Assembly: GCA_016926475.1 (NCBI GenBank)
Contig: JAFGON010000040.1
Span: forward strand, 19,799-83,798
Origin: a candidate division WOR-3 bacterium
GTDB lineage: Bacteria > SDB-A
Reading direction: 5' to 3'
DNA length: 64,000 bases
Shown: piece by piece, positions 27,338 through 35,118 of the stretch
Position numbering within the stretch: position 1 is the stretch's first letter
Layout: each line of letters starts with the position of its first letter
The notes under the pieces: model-generated
The model's input: the letters and a program-made list of their open reading frames with translations, nothing else
Database searches by the model: none
Told to the model about the DNA's origin: nothing
Position numbers and translations under genes: made by a program

Positions 27338-27673
27338 GACAAATAAAAACTTAAATTTTGCAATGGCTTTTCGACGAGATTTTTGAATTATACTTTTGGG
27401 GATAAGTTTATAAATAAAAAATAAGACTATCGCCAATAATGCTATATCGTCAACTTGTCCGAAAATAGGTACAAAGTCAGGTATTATGTCAACCGGACTT
27501 AAAAAGTAAATCAAAGACAATCCGAGAAAACTTCTGATATACAAGGGCGTTTCAGCGTCTTGTAAAATGAAAATAAAAGAGAAGATATGAATTTTATATT
27601 TTATGGTTTTGCTTTTCCAGCCTGTCCAATTATTTGTGCGTTTTGATATATAATTTTCAGAGAGTTGGCGCAT
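27140..27673 (-). CDS. DUF1232 (YkvA-like) small membrane protein with suspicious tail
   Basis: Residues about 40-105 carry the DUF1232 block (TPLYIRSFLGLSLIYFLSPVD, DFVPIFGQVDD) with two hydrophobic segments; members are uncharacterised. The frame runs on for about 66 residues antisense to rmuC, and that tail (KKFSGFFFRQNL and beyond) looks like antisense translation rather than protein. One extra A in the CAAAAT run near 27354 would give a stop at once after the domain (AKI then UAA), so the natural end may be near 27340. Start ATG 27673 is weakly supported. Confidence 0.65.
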   Translation of the reverse strand: MRQLSENYISKRTNNWTGWKSKTIKYKIHIFSFIFILQDAETPLYIRSFLGLSLIYFLSPVDIIPDFVPIFGQVDDIALLAIVLFFIYKLIPKSIIQKSRRKAIAKFKFLFVLFKKFSGFFFRQNLHISQVFFYFSQILFRFGNCSGCLVQFFVNFRELFTVFCPFSLDGSEYLPNL

Positions 27674-27827
27674 TTTTGTGTTCCCGGATTATATCCTTTT
27701 CAACCATTTCTGAAATTTTTCGAATTTTTAATTAAAACTTGAAATTTATTTTTCAGCAAAATGACAAACATTATTAAATAAAGCAATGTCAAAATTTATT
27801 TCTCAAAACAGGTTATCGCAATTTTTT

Positions 27828-27866
27828 TATTTTGTAAGCTTGCGGAATCCTTGATTCCACAAAATA
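27828..27866. repeat. Nested inverted repeat downstream of tmRNA
   Basis: TATTTTGT (27828-27835) pairs with ACAAAATA (27859-27866), and inside it GGAATC pairs with GATTCC around CTT. It lies about 70 bases past the tmRNA 3' end. It could help transcription end or 3' processing; there is no clear U run. Confidence 0.35.
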
Positions 27867-27931
27867 TCCAGTATTGAGTTTTTCATTGGTAGTATCAATT
27901 AAAACATAGTTTTTATCCCTGGGATTTTAAC

Positions 27932-28279
27932 TGGTGGAGGCGGCGGGAATCGAACCCGCGTCCGAGAGAGTAGCCTTCAAGGCTTCTACATGCTTATCCC
28001 GAAATTTGTTCTCGTCCCAAAAAACTCCATCGGGAAAGATTTTTCCAGGACCAGCGCTGTTTGTTTCCTCCCTCCCCGCGCGCGAAGTTCAGGAGTAGCC
28101 CATCTGTGTGACCCCTGACATTCTTTGTGATAGGCGACAAAGAAGCAGAGGAGCCGCTTAGTTAAGCAGCCAAAGAATAACTGCTGTTGGCAGTTGATTT
28201 TTTGCCGTTTTTTGACGAGCTTCGGCGGCCCGGCATGCGACCCTGAGACATTCAGTCCCGTCGAGACCATTTCGCCCCC
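27932..28279 (-). ncRNA. ssrA: Transfer-messenger RNA (tmRNA)
   Basis: Rescues stalled ribosomes and tags the nascent protein. The 5' end GGGGGCGAAATGGTCTCGAC pairs with 3' CGCCTCC plus ACCA, forming the tRNA-like acceptor; the T-arm GGGTTCGATTCCC and encoded CCA are present. The tag frame ends at UAA 28165-28163 and reads ANSSYSLAA at its end (28192-28166), with the resume codon probably the GCC at 28192-28190 or slightly earlier. 348 nt, normal for a one-piece tmRNA. ORFs called across it on either strand are artefacts. Confidence 0.95.
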
Positions 28280-28289
28280 TTCTTAAGTA

Positions 28290-28317
28290 AAGATATCTAT
28301 AAAAGATAAAAAGTCAA
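28290..28317 (-). promoter_or_regulatory. Promoter for tmRNA
   Basis: On the minus strand TTGACT (28317-28312), 16-base spacer, TATCTT (28295-28290), about ten bases before the tmRNA 5' end at 28279. The -35 is good, the -10 moderate. Confidence 0.5.
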
Positions 28318-28338
28318 GCTCTTAAGCCTTCATTGAAC

Positions 28339-28366
28339 TTGACACAATAAAGCGTTGTGTTAGAAT
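28339..28366 (+). promoter_or_regulatory. Strong promoter for tRNA-Ser
   Basis: Consensus TTGACA (28339-28344), 16-base spacer, TAGAAT (28361-28366), 12 bases before the tRNA 5' end. It diverges from the tmRNA promoter. Confidence 0.75.
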
Positions 28367-28378
28367 GCTTTCGAAAAT

Positions 28379-28468
28379 GGAGAGATGTCCGAGTGGTCGA
28401 AGGAGCACGATTGGAAATCGTGTAGGGGGTTAGTAGCTCCCTCGTGGGTTCGACTCCCACTCTCTCCG
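28379..28468 (+). tRNA. tRNA-Ser (anticodon GGA)
   Basis: Acceptor GGAGAGA pairs with TCTCTCC, discriminator G, and a long class II variable arm after the anticodon stem (ACGAT/ATCGT). Loop TTGGAAA gives anticodon GGA (28413-28415), reading UCC/UCU. T-arm GTGGGTTCGACTCCCAC. CCA is not encoded. Confidence 0.95.
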
Positions 28469-28524
28469 AAAGTATTATCTCAGAGAAAACATTCGAAGAA
28501 TTTGTTCTGAAACCCAGTGGGCGG

Positions 28525-28558
28525 GAGCGGTTTTAAAAAGAAATTTCCCGCTCTTAAT
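28525..28558 (+). terminator. Possible terminator after tRNA-Ser
   Basis: GAGCGG (28525-28530) pairs with CCGCTC (28548-28553) across a 17-base AT-rich loop, followed by TTAATA. The loop is long and the U run poor. The rest of the 28469-28745 gap shows nothing assignable. Confidence 0.35.
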
Positions 28559-28745
28559 AATATTTTCCTTCCCTTACAATCACAAAGTTTTGTATTTTTT
28601 GTGAATCTTTTCACAAACTCAAAAAAAGAAATTGAAAATATCCTTGTTCACTGGGATAATCAAGCGAGATATTTTAAGATATGAAAAACAGATATAATTT
28701 ACCAGTTTTTTTCACCACCCAAATTTTATGTCAAAAGGAGAAAAT

Positions 28746-29102
28746 ATGGATGAAACTAAAAAGGTATTGATAAGCGATACATTCGCAAACTTTTTCGGCA
28801 TCCAATCCAAAGGTTTAAGGCAGATTAGAGGTAACGGTAAATTGGTCTTAGATCAAGAATTTTTGTATTTTAGAATGCTTTTACCAAAGAGAGTAATTCG
28901 AATACCGGTAAATGCGATTATCAAAGCCGAGGAATCTCTGTCTCATTTAAAAAAGACCAAAGCAGCCCCTCTGTTGAAAGTGACTTTTCAAAACGACGAG
29001 GGTAGTATTGATTCGGCAGCTTGGCTTGTAAGAGACCTCAGCAGTTGGAAAATAGAGATTCAATCGCTTATAGATAAAAAAGGATCCGATACAGAAAAAT
29101 AA
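28746..29102 (+). CDS. Small hypothetical protein, PH-like fold possible
   Basis: 118 residues, no signal or membrane segment. The pattern of short strands followed by one C-terminal helix (SSWKIEIQSLIDKK) resembles bacterial PH-like or GRAM domains; this is a guess from the look of the sequence. ATG 28746 is chosen over 28728 because AAAAGGAG precedes it by six bases. Function unknown; likely its own transcript. Confidence 0.6.
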   Translation: MDETKKVLISDTFANFFGIQSKGLRQIRGNGKLVLDQEFLYFRMLLPKRVIRIPVNAIIKAEESLSHLKKTKAAPLLKVTFQNDEGSIDSAAWLVRDLSSWKIEIQSLIDKKGSDTEK

Positions 29103-29220
29103 ATTCTCTTCTGATATACATAGATGATTATCACATGTTTCATTGACACAAAAAACAGAATGGTCAGTCCCAATAATTCGGCAAATATCGAAAACCTCCA
29201 ACATAAGAACCTTGCAATCA

Positions 29221-30159
29221 ATGGAAACAGAAAATAAACAAGGAACACCGATTTCTGAGGAGTGCAGGGCAAAAAAGGCAAGCGCGGTGACTCTTTTCAG
29301 TTTTGTCGGCAACTTGGTTTTGACCTTTTTCAAGCTTTTTTCAGGAATAATCGGGCATTCAGGGGCTATGGTCGCTGACGCCGTTCATTCTCTTTCGGAT
29401 TTCGCGACCGACCTGGTGATACTGATAAGTTTCAGAATTGTAAAAAAACCCCGTGACAAGACCCATGATTACGGACATGGGAAATTCGAGACCCTTGCGA
29501 CGGCGATAATCGGCGTAACTCTTTTTTGGGTTGCAGCCGGCATCTTGATATCAGGGGGCAGAAACGCGTATATAATATTAATAAAGAATGAAACTGTACA
29601 AGGGCCGACAGCGTTAGCTCTTGTCGCTACAATAGTGTCAATCTTGGTCAAAGAAATTATATACAGGTATACCGTCTCGGTAGGCAGAGAAATCGAAAGC
29701 ATGGCTGTTATCGCTAACGCTTGGCACCACAGATCCGATGTTTTCTCTTCTTTGGGCACTTTTTTAGGAATAGGAGGAGCCTATTTTCTGGGAGACAAGT
29801 GGGTGGTTCTCGATCCTCTTGCGGCAATAGGCGTTAGTATTTTTATGTTCAAGTTGTCGTTTGTAATAATCTACAAAAGCGTAAGAGAATTGATGGAAGA
29901 ATCTCTCGGTGATGAAACTAAAAAGCAAATATTGGATTTGATAAAAAAAACGGAAGGGGTATTTGACCCTCACGACCTCAAGACGAGAAAGATAGGAGAT
30001 AAAATCGCCATAGACGTGCACATCCGTGTTCCCAACGACATGACAATAGTTGAAGCGCATAAAATAAACGACAGTATTGAGTTCAAGATAAGGGAGAAAT
30101 TCGGTGAAAACACTATTATTTACATACACACAGAACCGGAAGAGGAACAGATTACATAA
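29221..30159 (+). CDS. Cation diffusion facilitator (CDF) metal transporter
   Basis: Inner-membrane proton-driven exporter of Zn2+/Fe2+/Mn2+. Six membrane segments with the metal-site motifs HSLSD (segment 2) and HHRSD (segment 5), and a cytoplasmic C-terminal domain (about 215-305). 312 residues. ATG 29221 starts at the family's usual N-terminus; the frame extends to 29143 but that part has no homology-like features. The HSLSD/HHRSD forms do not settle which metal is carried. It ends 15 nt before the next gene. Confidence 0.88.
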   Translation: METENKQGTPISEECRAKKASAVTLFSFVGNLVLTFFKLFSGIIGHSGAMVADAVHSLSDFATDLVILISFRIVKKPRDKTHDYGHGKFETLATAIIGVTLFWVAAGILISGGRNAYIILIKNETVQGPTALALVATIVSILVKEIIYRYTVSVGREIESMAVIANAWHHRSDVFSSLGTFLGIGGAYFLGDKWVVLDPLAAIGVSIFMFKLSFVIIYKSVRELMEESLGDETKKQILDLIKKTEGVFDPHDLKTRKIGDKIAIDVHIRVPNDMTIVEAHKINDSIEFKIREKFGENTIIYIHTEPEEEQIT

Positions 30160-30174
30160 AGGAGATGAAAAGAG

Positions 30175-31086
30175 ATGATGCTCAGTCATATTAAAGCCCC
30201 GCCCCTGAATTCGACGCTTATGGGAGTAGTAAGCGCCGTTTCTGATTACTACAGAAACGGTCACAGCACCGCGGTCCTCTATGGTGGCTCCGGACACGCT
30301 TTTCTGATGAACATCCATGAAGATCTCTGCCCGAGCGGACCGTATTGCTGGAACCTAGAACCTTTCTACAAAAACCTTTTCAACCTTGGAATAGACATGG
30401 TGGATGAAGGTTTTTTTACGGTTGAAAGTCCATACGAGGAGAGACAGGAGATTGAGAGCCTTCTTAGAAATTCTCTCGACAGAGGTCGTCCGTGCAGCTT
30501 GTTGAATATGGAGCATCAGCTAATTCTGGGCTACGACGAAGTTGGGTTTGTTTTGTATCAGCCCTGGGGTTCTGATTTCGACTTTACACCTGATCGACTG
30601 ACATTTTCCTCCTGGAATGAGTTCGGAGATTCTGTTCATGTCAATTTTTTCACTTTCAACAAAGCCAAACCCGCAAACGAAGAAAAGATTATTGTAGAGA
30701 GTTTAAGTTACGCCAAAGACCTCTACGACAATCCATCTTCTCATACGGATAAACCTTATGCTGTAGGGCTCTCTGCATACGAAAACTGGATTAAAGCGAT
30801 AAGAAATAAAACCGCGGATGAGCACGGAAACTGGTGGAACGGAAAAGTCTGGAGCGAATGCAGGTCGTGGGCTTGTCGGTATTTAGAGGAAATCTCAAGT
30901 AAATATCCCAGAATATCTCAGATTGCGAGAGAACTTTCTGAGAATTACAAAAAAATCTCTATGGAACTGGAACTTGTCGGGGACAAAACGGGGAAACCTT
31001 CCGATAAATTAGCGGCTCTGCAGAGAGCTGAAGAAATTGAATTTTTGTCGGTTCAGAGGTTTCGCGAGATATTGGAGAGAATGTAG
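30175..31086 (+). CDS. BtrH/C39-like hypothetical protein
   Basis: 303 residues. The N-terminal part has spaced motifs (YGGSGHAFLMNI, CPSGPYCWN, SLLNMEHQLILGYDEVGFVLY) like the BtrH N-terminal or peptidase C39-like papain fold; a Cys-His pair is possible (Cys in RPCSLLNMEH or CPSG). The C-terminal half is helical. No signal peptide. Well-placed AAAGGAGATG precedes the start. Downstream of the CDF gene and possibly co-transcribed. Family assignment is tentative. Confidence 0.6.
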   Translation: MMLSHIKAPPLNSTLMGVVSAVSDYYRNGHSTAVLYGGSGHAFLMNIHEDLCPSGPYCWNLEPFYKNLFNLGIDMVDEGFFTVESPYEERQEIESLLRNSLDRGRPCSLLNMEHQLILGYDEVGFVLYQPWGSDFDFTPDRLTFSSWNEFGDSVHVNFFTFNKAKPANEEKIIVESLSYAKDLYDNPSSHTDKPYAVGLSAYENWIKAIRNKTADEHGNWWNGKVWSECRSWACRYLEEISSKYPRISQIARELSENYKKISMELELVGDKTGKPSDKLAALQRAEEIEFLSVQRFREILERM

Positions 31087-31091
31087 ATTAT

Positions 31092-31790
31092 TCAATTTCC
31101 ATCCCATGTCTTGTTGGTTCCCGAAAATAATCTCTTGCCCGTCACCGCTTCAAATACCTGCAGGTAGTATCCACCTGCCTCATCACCAGCCATTACTATT
31201 TTATCGTCTATAAGCCTTATGAAGACTTCGTTCTTGTATTGGCTGTGCCCAACCGACAACTGTTCGACGTCGGCTCTCCATATCTCGTGACCGTATTCCG
31301 CGTCAAGGCAGGCGAGACCTGAACCTGTTGCTATTGGATGGAAGACTGCCACAAAGAGAAGCGACTTCTCCTCGTCGAAAATAACCTTAGCGTTTCTGCC
31401 GTAAAAAAAAGGCGGTTTCGGATTGCATGTCCAAAGAACTTCGTTTCCCGAAAAATCTTTCAAGATAATCATGGATCCGACGACAGTGTTCGGTTCTTCC
31501 ATGACCGGTTCAACGTATATTTGACCAAATACCCGGCCATCTTCATGATAAACAATGAAAGAATCTCCCGTAAATATCCCGCCGTTGTCCCAGAGAGTCG
31601 TTTCGCTGTCCACTGTCCAAACAACATTAAGCGGCTCTTTACCAAGGTCCTCGACGAGAACCATATCTTCGAGATTCAGAGTCCAGTCTTTAAACATCAC
31701 CGCTTTGTCCTTTTCAGAAGCAGTCGAATTCTGGGTTGAACAGGACACGAATAAAGCTATAAAAAGCGTTGTTTGAACGATTATTTTCAT
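31092..31790 (-). CDS. Predicted lipoprotein, PQQ-like repeat fold
   Basis: Signal peptide with a lipobox (LFIALFVSC), so probably anchored in the envelope. The mature part has short WT/WDN/LACLDAEYGHEIWRAD-type strands like PQQ or beta-propeller repeats, but at 232 residues it is too short for a full propeller. Strong AAAGGAG ribosome site. Converges with the BtrH-like gene, with only five bases between. Function unknown. Confidence 0.7.
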   Translation of the reverse strand: MKIIVQTTLFIALFVSCSTQNSTASEKDKAVMFKDWTLNLEDMVLVEDLGKEPLNVVWTVDSETTLWDNGGIFTGDSFIVYHEDGRVFGQIYVEPVMEEPNTVVGSMIILKDFSGNEVLWTCNPKPPFFYGRNAKVIFDEEKSLLFVAVFHPIATGSGLACLDAEYGHEIWRADVEQLSVGHSQYKNEVFIRLIDDKIVMAGDEAGGYYLQVFEAVTGKRLFSGTNKTWDGN

Positions 31791-31874
31791 TGAGATCTCC
31801 TTTGAATTACAATCCTTTTATACCATTATACTCTTAAAGAAGATAAAATATTCAGGGCTGATTATGGAGGTTGT

Positions 31875-32438
31875 ATGGAGGAGAAAAAAGCTATTTTTCC
31901 TGAACTTGTGACGAAACGACTTGTTCTGAGAGAGTTCATACAGAAAGACGCAAACGCCGTGTTCGAGATGTTTTCTCGAGACGCTGTAACCAAATACCAC
32001 AACGTTGAAACCATGACCGACTTAGAGCAAGCCAGAAAATTCGTTTCTTCGAGGATAAATGTTTTCATCACCAAAGCAGGAGTGAGGTGGGCTCTGGCTT
32101 TGAAAGAAAATCCGACCAAGGCGATAGGCTCGGTCGGGTATTTTAACCTTAACAAGCCCAACGGATTTGCCGAGGTCGGATACGACCTCCATCAAGATTT
32201 CTGGCGTAGGGGGTATATGGAGGAGGCTCTCAGTAAGTCCATTTATTTCGGATTCAGCGAAGAATTCTTTTTTTATCTCAACAGAGTAGAAGCTATGACG
32301 TACCCTGAAAACGAAGCTTCGACAGGTCTGCTTCTCAAATTAGGATTCAAATACGAAGGAGTGCGAAGAGAATATGGTTTAATTAAGGGAAAATACACGG
32401 ATTTAAAATGCTTTTCGCTTCTGAGGAGAGAATGGTAA
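31875..32438 (+). CDS. GNAT N-acetyltransferase, RimJ/RimL type
   Basis: 187 residues with the GNAT pattern: TKRLVLREFIQKDA at the start, IGSVGYF, EVGYDLHQDFWRRGYMEEAL (acetyl-CoA loop R-x2-G-x-[MA]), and a C-terminal ENEASTGLLLKLGFKYEGVRRE. These enzymes acetylate protein N-termini or small amines; the target is unknown. ATG preceded by GGAGG. Two small genes follow on the same strand. Confidence 0.88.
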   Translation: MEEKKAIFPELVTKRLVLREFIQKDANAVFEMFSRDAVTKYHNVETMTDLEQARKFVSSRINVFITKAGVRWALALKENPTKAIGSVGYFNLNKPNGFAEVGYDLHQDFWRRGYMEEALSKSIYFGFSEEFFFYLNRVEAMTYPENEASTGLLLKLGFKYEGVRREYGLIKGKYTDLKCFSLLRREW

Positions 32439-32456
32439 AAGCTCCGGGAAATAAGC

Positions 32457-33173
32457 TTGCTGATAATTGTTTCAAGCCAGACATGTTTTATAGAAGCTGA
32501 TGTGGATTATTCAGATAATATCATTGCGGAATCAGTTTCTATCGCTGAAAATATTTGGGTTAAATCATTCCTGGTCGACATCGAATACATGGATGATGAA
32601 GGCAGGAATCCGTATTTCATTCTTGAACCAGGTTATTACCTGAATCTTGAAGGCTTAGAAGAAGGTAAAGAAACCAGCCTGTACATCCTTGTCACGGATG
32701 ATACGGAATTAGTCGATGATGCTATGACCAGAATTGTCGAGGAAAGAAAATACATCGACGGGAATTGCGTCAGGATTACAAAGAAATTCTGCGCCATTGA
32801 CACCCGGACAAACAGCGTTTACATCTTCGGAGAACAGGTCGATGAATATCACGCAGGTGAAATCACAGGGCATGAAGGTTCATGGCGTTCCGGGGAAAAC
32901 GGAGCAACTTTCGGTCTTTTGATGCCCGGTCTCGTCATTAAAGGATCGAGGTTCTTCACTGCTTACGCTCCGGGAAACGTAATGAACAGAGCGGAAATTA
33001 TAAGCAACGATGTGATCATAGAATTGTTGAACGAGACATTGCATCATTGCGTCAAAACAGAAGAAACTTCAGCACTTTATCCAGTGACCAAAATGACGAA
33101 ATATTACGCGGTGAATTTCGGCCTTTTTATGCTTGACGATTTGCTTATGACCGGTTACGGATATGTGAAATAG
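32457..33173 (+). CDS. Hypothetical protein
   Basis: 238 residues, TTG start at 32457 just after the GNAT gene in the same frame. The first residues (LLIIVSSQTCF) are mildly hydrophobic, so the protein may be exported, but no clear signal peptide is seen. The mature part is strand-rich with an acidic stretch (LVTDDTELVDDAMTRIVEERKYIDG) and FGEQVDEYHAGEITGHEGSW. It resembles in style the truncated remnant near 34.7-35.0 kb. I do not recognise the family. Confidence 0.6.
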   Translation: MLIIVSSQTCFIEADVDYSDNIIAESVSIAENIWVKSFLVDIEYMDDEGRNPYFILEPGYYLNLEGLEEGKETSLYILVTDDTELVDDAMTRIVEERKYIDGNCVRITKKFCAIDTRTNSVYIFGEQVDEYHAGEITGHEGSWRSGENGATFGLLMPGLVIKGSRFFTAYAPGNVMNRAEIISNDVIIELLNETLHHCVKTEETSALYPVTKMTKYYAVNFGLFMLDDLLMTGYGYVK

Positions 33174-33203
33174 TTTTGCCTAAAAACAACAGAAAGATCT
33201 GAT

Positions 33204-34064
33204 TTGAAGTATTCGATCGCGTCGGTAGCTCCTACAATCGCAAAATCCTTCGGGGTGGAATTACCCGAGAAATCAGAGGATAGACCGATAAATTCCGTTT
33301 TAGATTTAATTAAAAAAAATTCGCTGGAAAAGATACAGAAATGTTTGATGTACGCGCCGGACGCCGTAGGCCTTGTTCAGAAAAAAAAATTCCCGTCTTT
33401 TTTTAAAGAAATCGAAAGCAGAACAGACATCAAACAGAAACTGTCGTCAGTTTTACCCCCGAAAACACCGGTTTGCTTTGCGTCAATGTTAACTGGCTTG
33501 AAACCGGAAATTCACGGTATCAGGAAATACGAAAAACCAGTTCTGAGAATTGACACTATTTTCGACGTGCTGATAAGAAGCGGGATAAAACCGGCGATCG
33601 TCGCGGTTAAAAATTCGAGCGTAGACCTGATGTTCAGAGAACGGAAAATGGAGTATTATTCTGAGAGGTACGACACTGAGGCGGTTGAAAAAACCGTGGA
33701 ACTCATAGCCGAGAGCGATAACGATTTTATTCTCTGCTACAACCAGGAATACGATGATGCTATACACGCCTGTGATCCATTCGGTCCGGAAGCCGAAAAT
33801 GCCCTTAAAAACCAAAACCAAAATTTTATGACACTTTTGCGACAAGTAGATGAGAATTGGAAGGATTACGACAATTTGACAATGTATACTCCGGACCATG
33901 GATGCCATATTGATCCAGAGACCGGCAGGGGAAACCACGGCGACGATATTTCGGAAGACATGGAAGTAGTTCATTTTTATAGAATAAAAAGAGGAATTCG
34001 CCCTGATAAACGAAGGTTGAGTGACAAAAAATATCAGACAAAAAACAGAGAGGATTTAAAATGA
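33204..34064 (+). CDS. Alkaline phosphatase superfamily / phosphodiesterase-like protein
   Basis: 286 residues. Motifs of the type I phosphodiesterase/alkaline phosphatase fold: YAPDAVG, PPKTPVCFASMLTGLKPEIHGI (the nucleophile region) and MYTPDHGCHIDPETGRGNHGDD near the C-terminus, with Asp/His metal ligands. It is short for the family, and the N-terminal metal site is less clear, so activity is uncertain. TTG start. ATGA overlap with the next gene. Confidence 0.68.
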   Translation: MKYSIASVAPTIAKSFGVELPEKSEDRPINSVLDLIKKNSLEKIQKCLMYAPDAVGLVQKKKFPSFFKEIESRTDIKQKLSSVLPPKTPVCFASMLTGLKPEIHGIRKYEKPVLRIDTIFDVLIRSGIKPAIVAVKNSSVDLMFRERKMEYYSERYDTEAVEKTVELIAESDNDFILCYNQEYDDAIHACDPFGPEAENALKNQNQNFMTLLRQVDENWKDYDNLTMYTPDHGCHIDPETGRGNHGDDISEDMEVVHFYRIKRGIRPDKRRLSDKKYQTKNREDLK

Positions 34065-34639
34065 TAAATAGCATTGGCTGTGCTGTGATAATTTTCTTTT
34101 TAAGCTCCCTGTTCGGAGAAAATGATCGTGAATCGGTAAGGTTTACCGGAAAAGTTTTTAAGGGTGAGGAATTTATAGAGCCCATATCAGCGACACTCAT
34201 TTTCAAGCTTTTGCCCAAGTCGGACGACGGATGGTTTTTATGGATTGGGGGAGAAGACAGTCTAAAAAATTACTGCAGTGCGGCGACGCCTCCATTCAGA
34301 GGGATAAACGCGACAATAATAGAGGGCTGGCATTTCAGAAACGCTGACAATTCAGGCTCAAACGACGGAAAAGTCAACGCTCCGCAGAATGAAAGAGGAT
34401 TCAGATTCGTTCTGGATGATTCCTGTTACACCATAGCGGAAAAGTATGTGAAGATGGTCTGCTGGCCGCATGAATACACACAAGACGAAATCGATGCCGC
34501 GTCGTATGAATTCAACGGGTTGAAATTCGGCAGAGGAAGGTTAATTATCACGGACATGAAACTCGGCAACCTCTTTGTCGGGGAAAGGGCAATTCTGGAA
34601 TACATCGAATTCGAGGTCGAACTGGAAAATTTCAGGTAA
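34061..34639 (+). CDS. Hypothetical exported protein
   Basis: 192 residues with a signal peptide (MINSIGCAVIIFFLSSLFGE). The mature part is mixed beta, with WFLWIGGEDSL and a later GRGRLIITDMKLGN block. ATG overlaps the upstream stop by four bases, so it is translationally coupled to the phosphodiesterase-like gene. No family recognised. Confidence 0.6.
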   Translation: MINSIGCAVIIFFLSSLFGENDRESVRFTGKVFKGEEFIEPISATLIFKLLPKSDDGWFLWIGGEDSLKNYCSAATPPFRGINATIIEGWHFRNADNSGSNDGKVNAPQNERGFRFVLDDSCYTIAEKYVKMVCWPHEYTQDEIDAASYEFNGLKFGRGRLIITDMKLGNLFVGERAILEYIEFEVELENFR

Positions 34640-34692
34640 CGCCATGCAAGATTTTTTTGTGAAAACTTGATTTTTTGAAGTCAGTGACGGAA

Positions 34693-35019
34693 TTATTTTA
34701 TCTGATAATCTTCAAGCTCAAGCGTCAGATCTAGGTCTCTCTGGTAAATTTTTACCTCTCCAACTCCAAGGGCGTACCAGTGATCCGTTCCACCGCCACG
34801 TGAGTTGGTTCCAAGAACATGCACACATTCGAAAGTTCCTGCAGGGACAGTGACTTCTTCGTTTAAATGGATTACTTCCCAATCAACTTCGTCGCCCAGC
34901 CCCTTGGTGGTCCATGTAAAATCCTGATCAATAGGATATTTGATTACAACTTCAGGGAGTTCCAACTCACCATGCTCAGAATCACCGTGAAAAAGAACTT
35001 CTCCATTTTCATTTACGAT
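34693..35019 (-). pseudogene. 5'-truncated remnant of a secreted beta protein
   Basis: The frame is open from a UAA at 35022-35020 down to 34693 without a good start. It reads IVNENGEVLFHGDSEHGELE, then LPEVVIKYPIDQDFTW, GTFECVHVLG and HWYALGVGEVKIYQ. These look like the C-terminal half of a larger exported protein whose beginning is gone. Calling it from TTG 34965 as a complete gene would be wrong in my view. It sits between two plus-strand genes. Confidence 0.6.
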
Positions 35020-35025
35020 TTAGAA

Positions 35026-35068
35026 CAATGAGTAAAGGGCTGGGTTTGGGACCTGAACCAACTCATTG
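35026..35068 (+). promoter_or_regulatory. Structured leader upstream of adenine deaminase
   Basis: CAATGAGT (35026-35033) is a perfect 8-bp complement of ACTCATTG (35061-35068); inside, GGTT (35043-35046) can pair with AACC (35056-35059). It ends 50 bases before the chosen start. It does not match the purine riboswitch core. Could be a leader RNA or simply a hairpin. Confidence 0.35.
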
Positions 35069-35118
35069 ATTATTTGTTTATGCTGTCGGATAATAAAATT
35101 ATATCTTTAAGGAAAATA

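Noticed and set aside
27986-28270. 94-codon ORF on the minus strand within the tmRNA
   Set aside because: It lies fully inside tmRNA; the only translated part there is the short tag in another frame.
35023-35118. Purine riboswitch before adenine deaminase
   Set aside because: The conserved loop bases and three-helix layout of the purine aptamer are not present; only a simple nested hairpin is seen.
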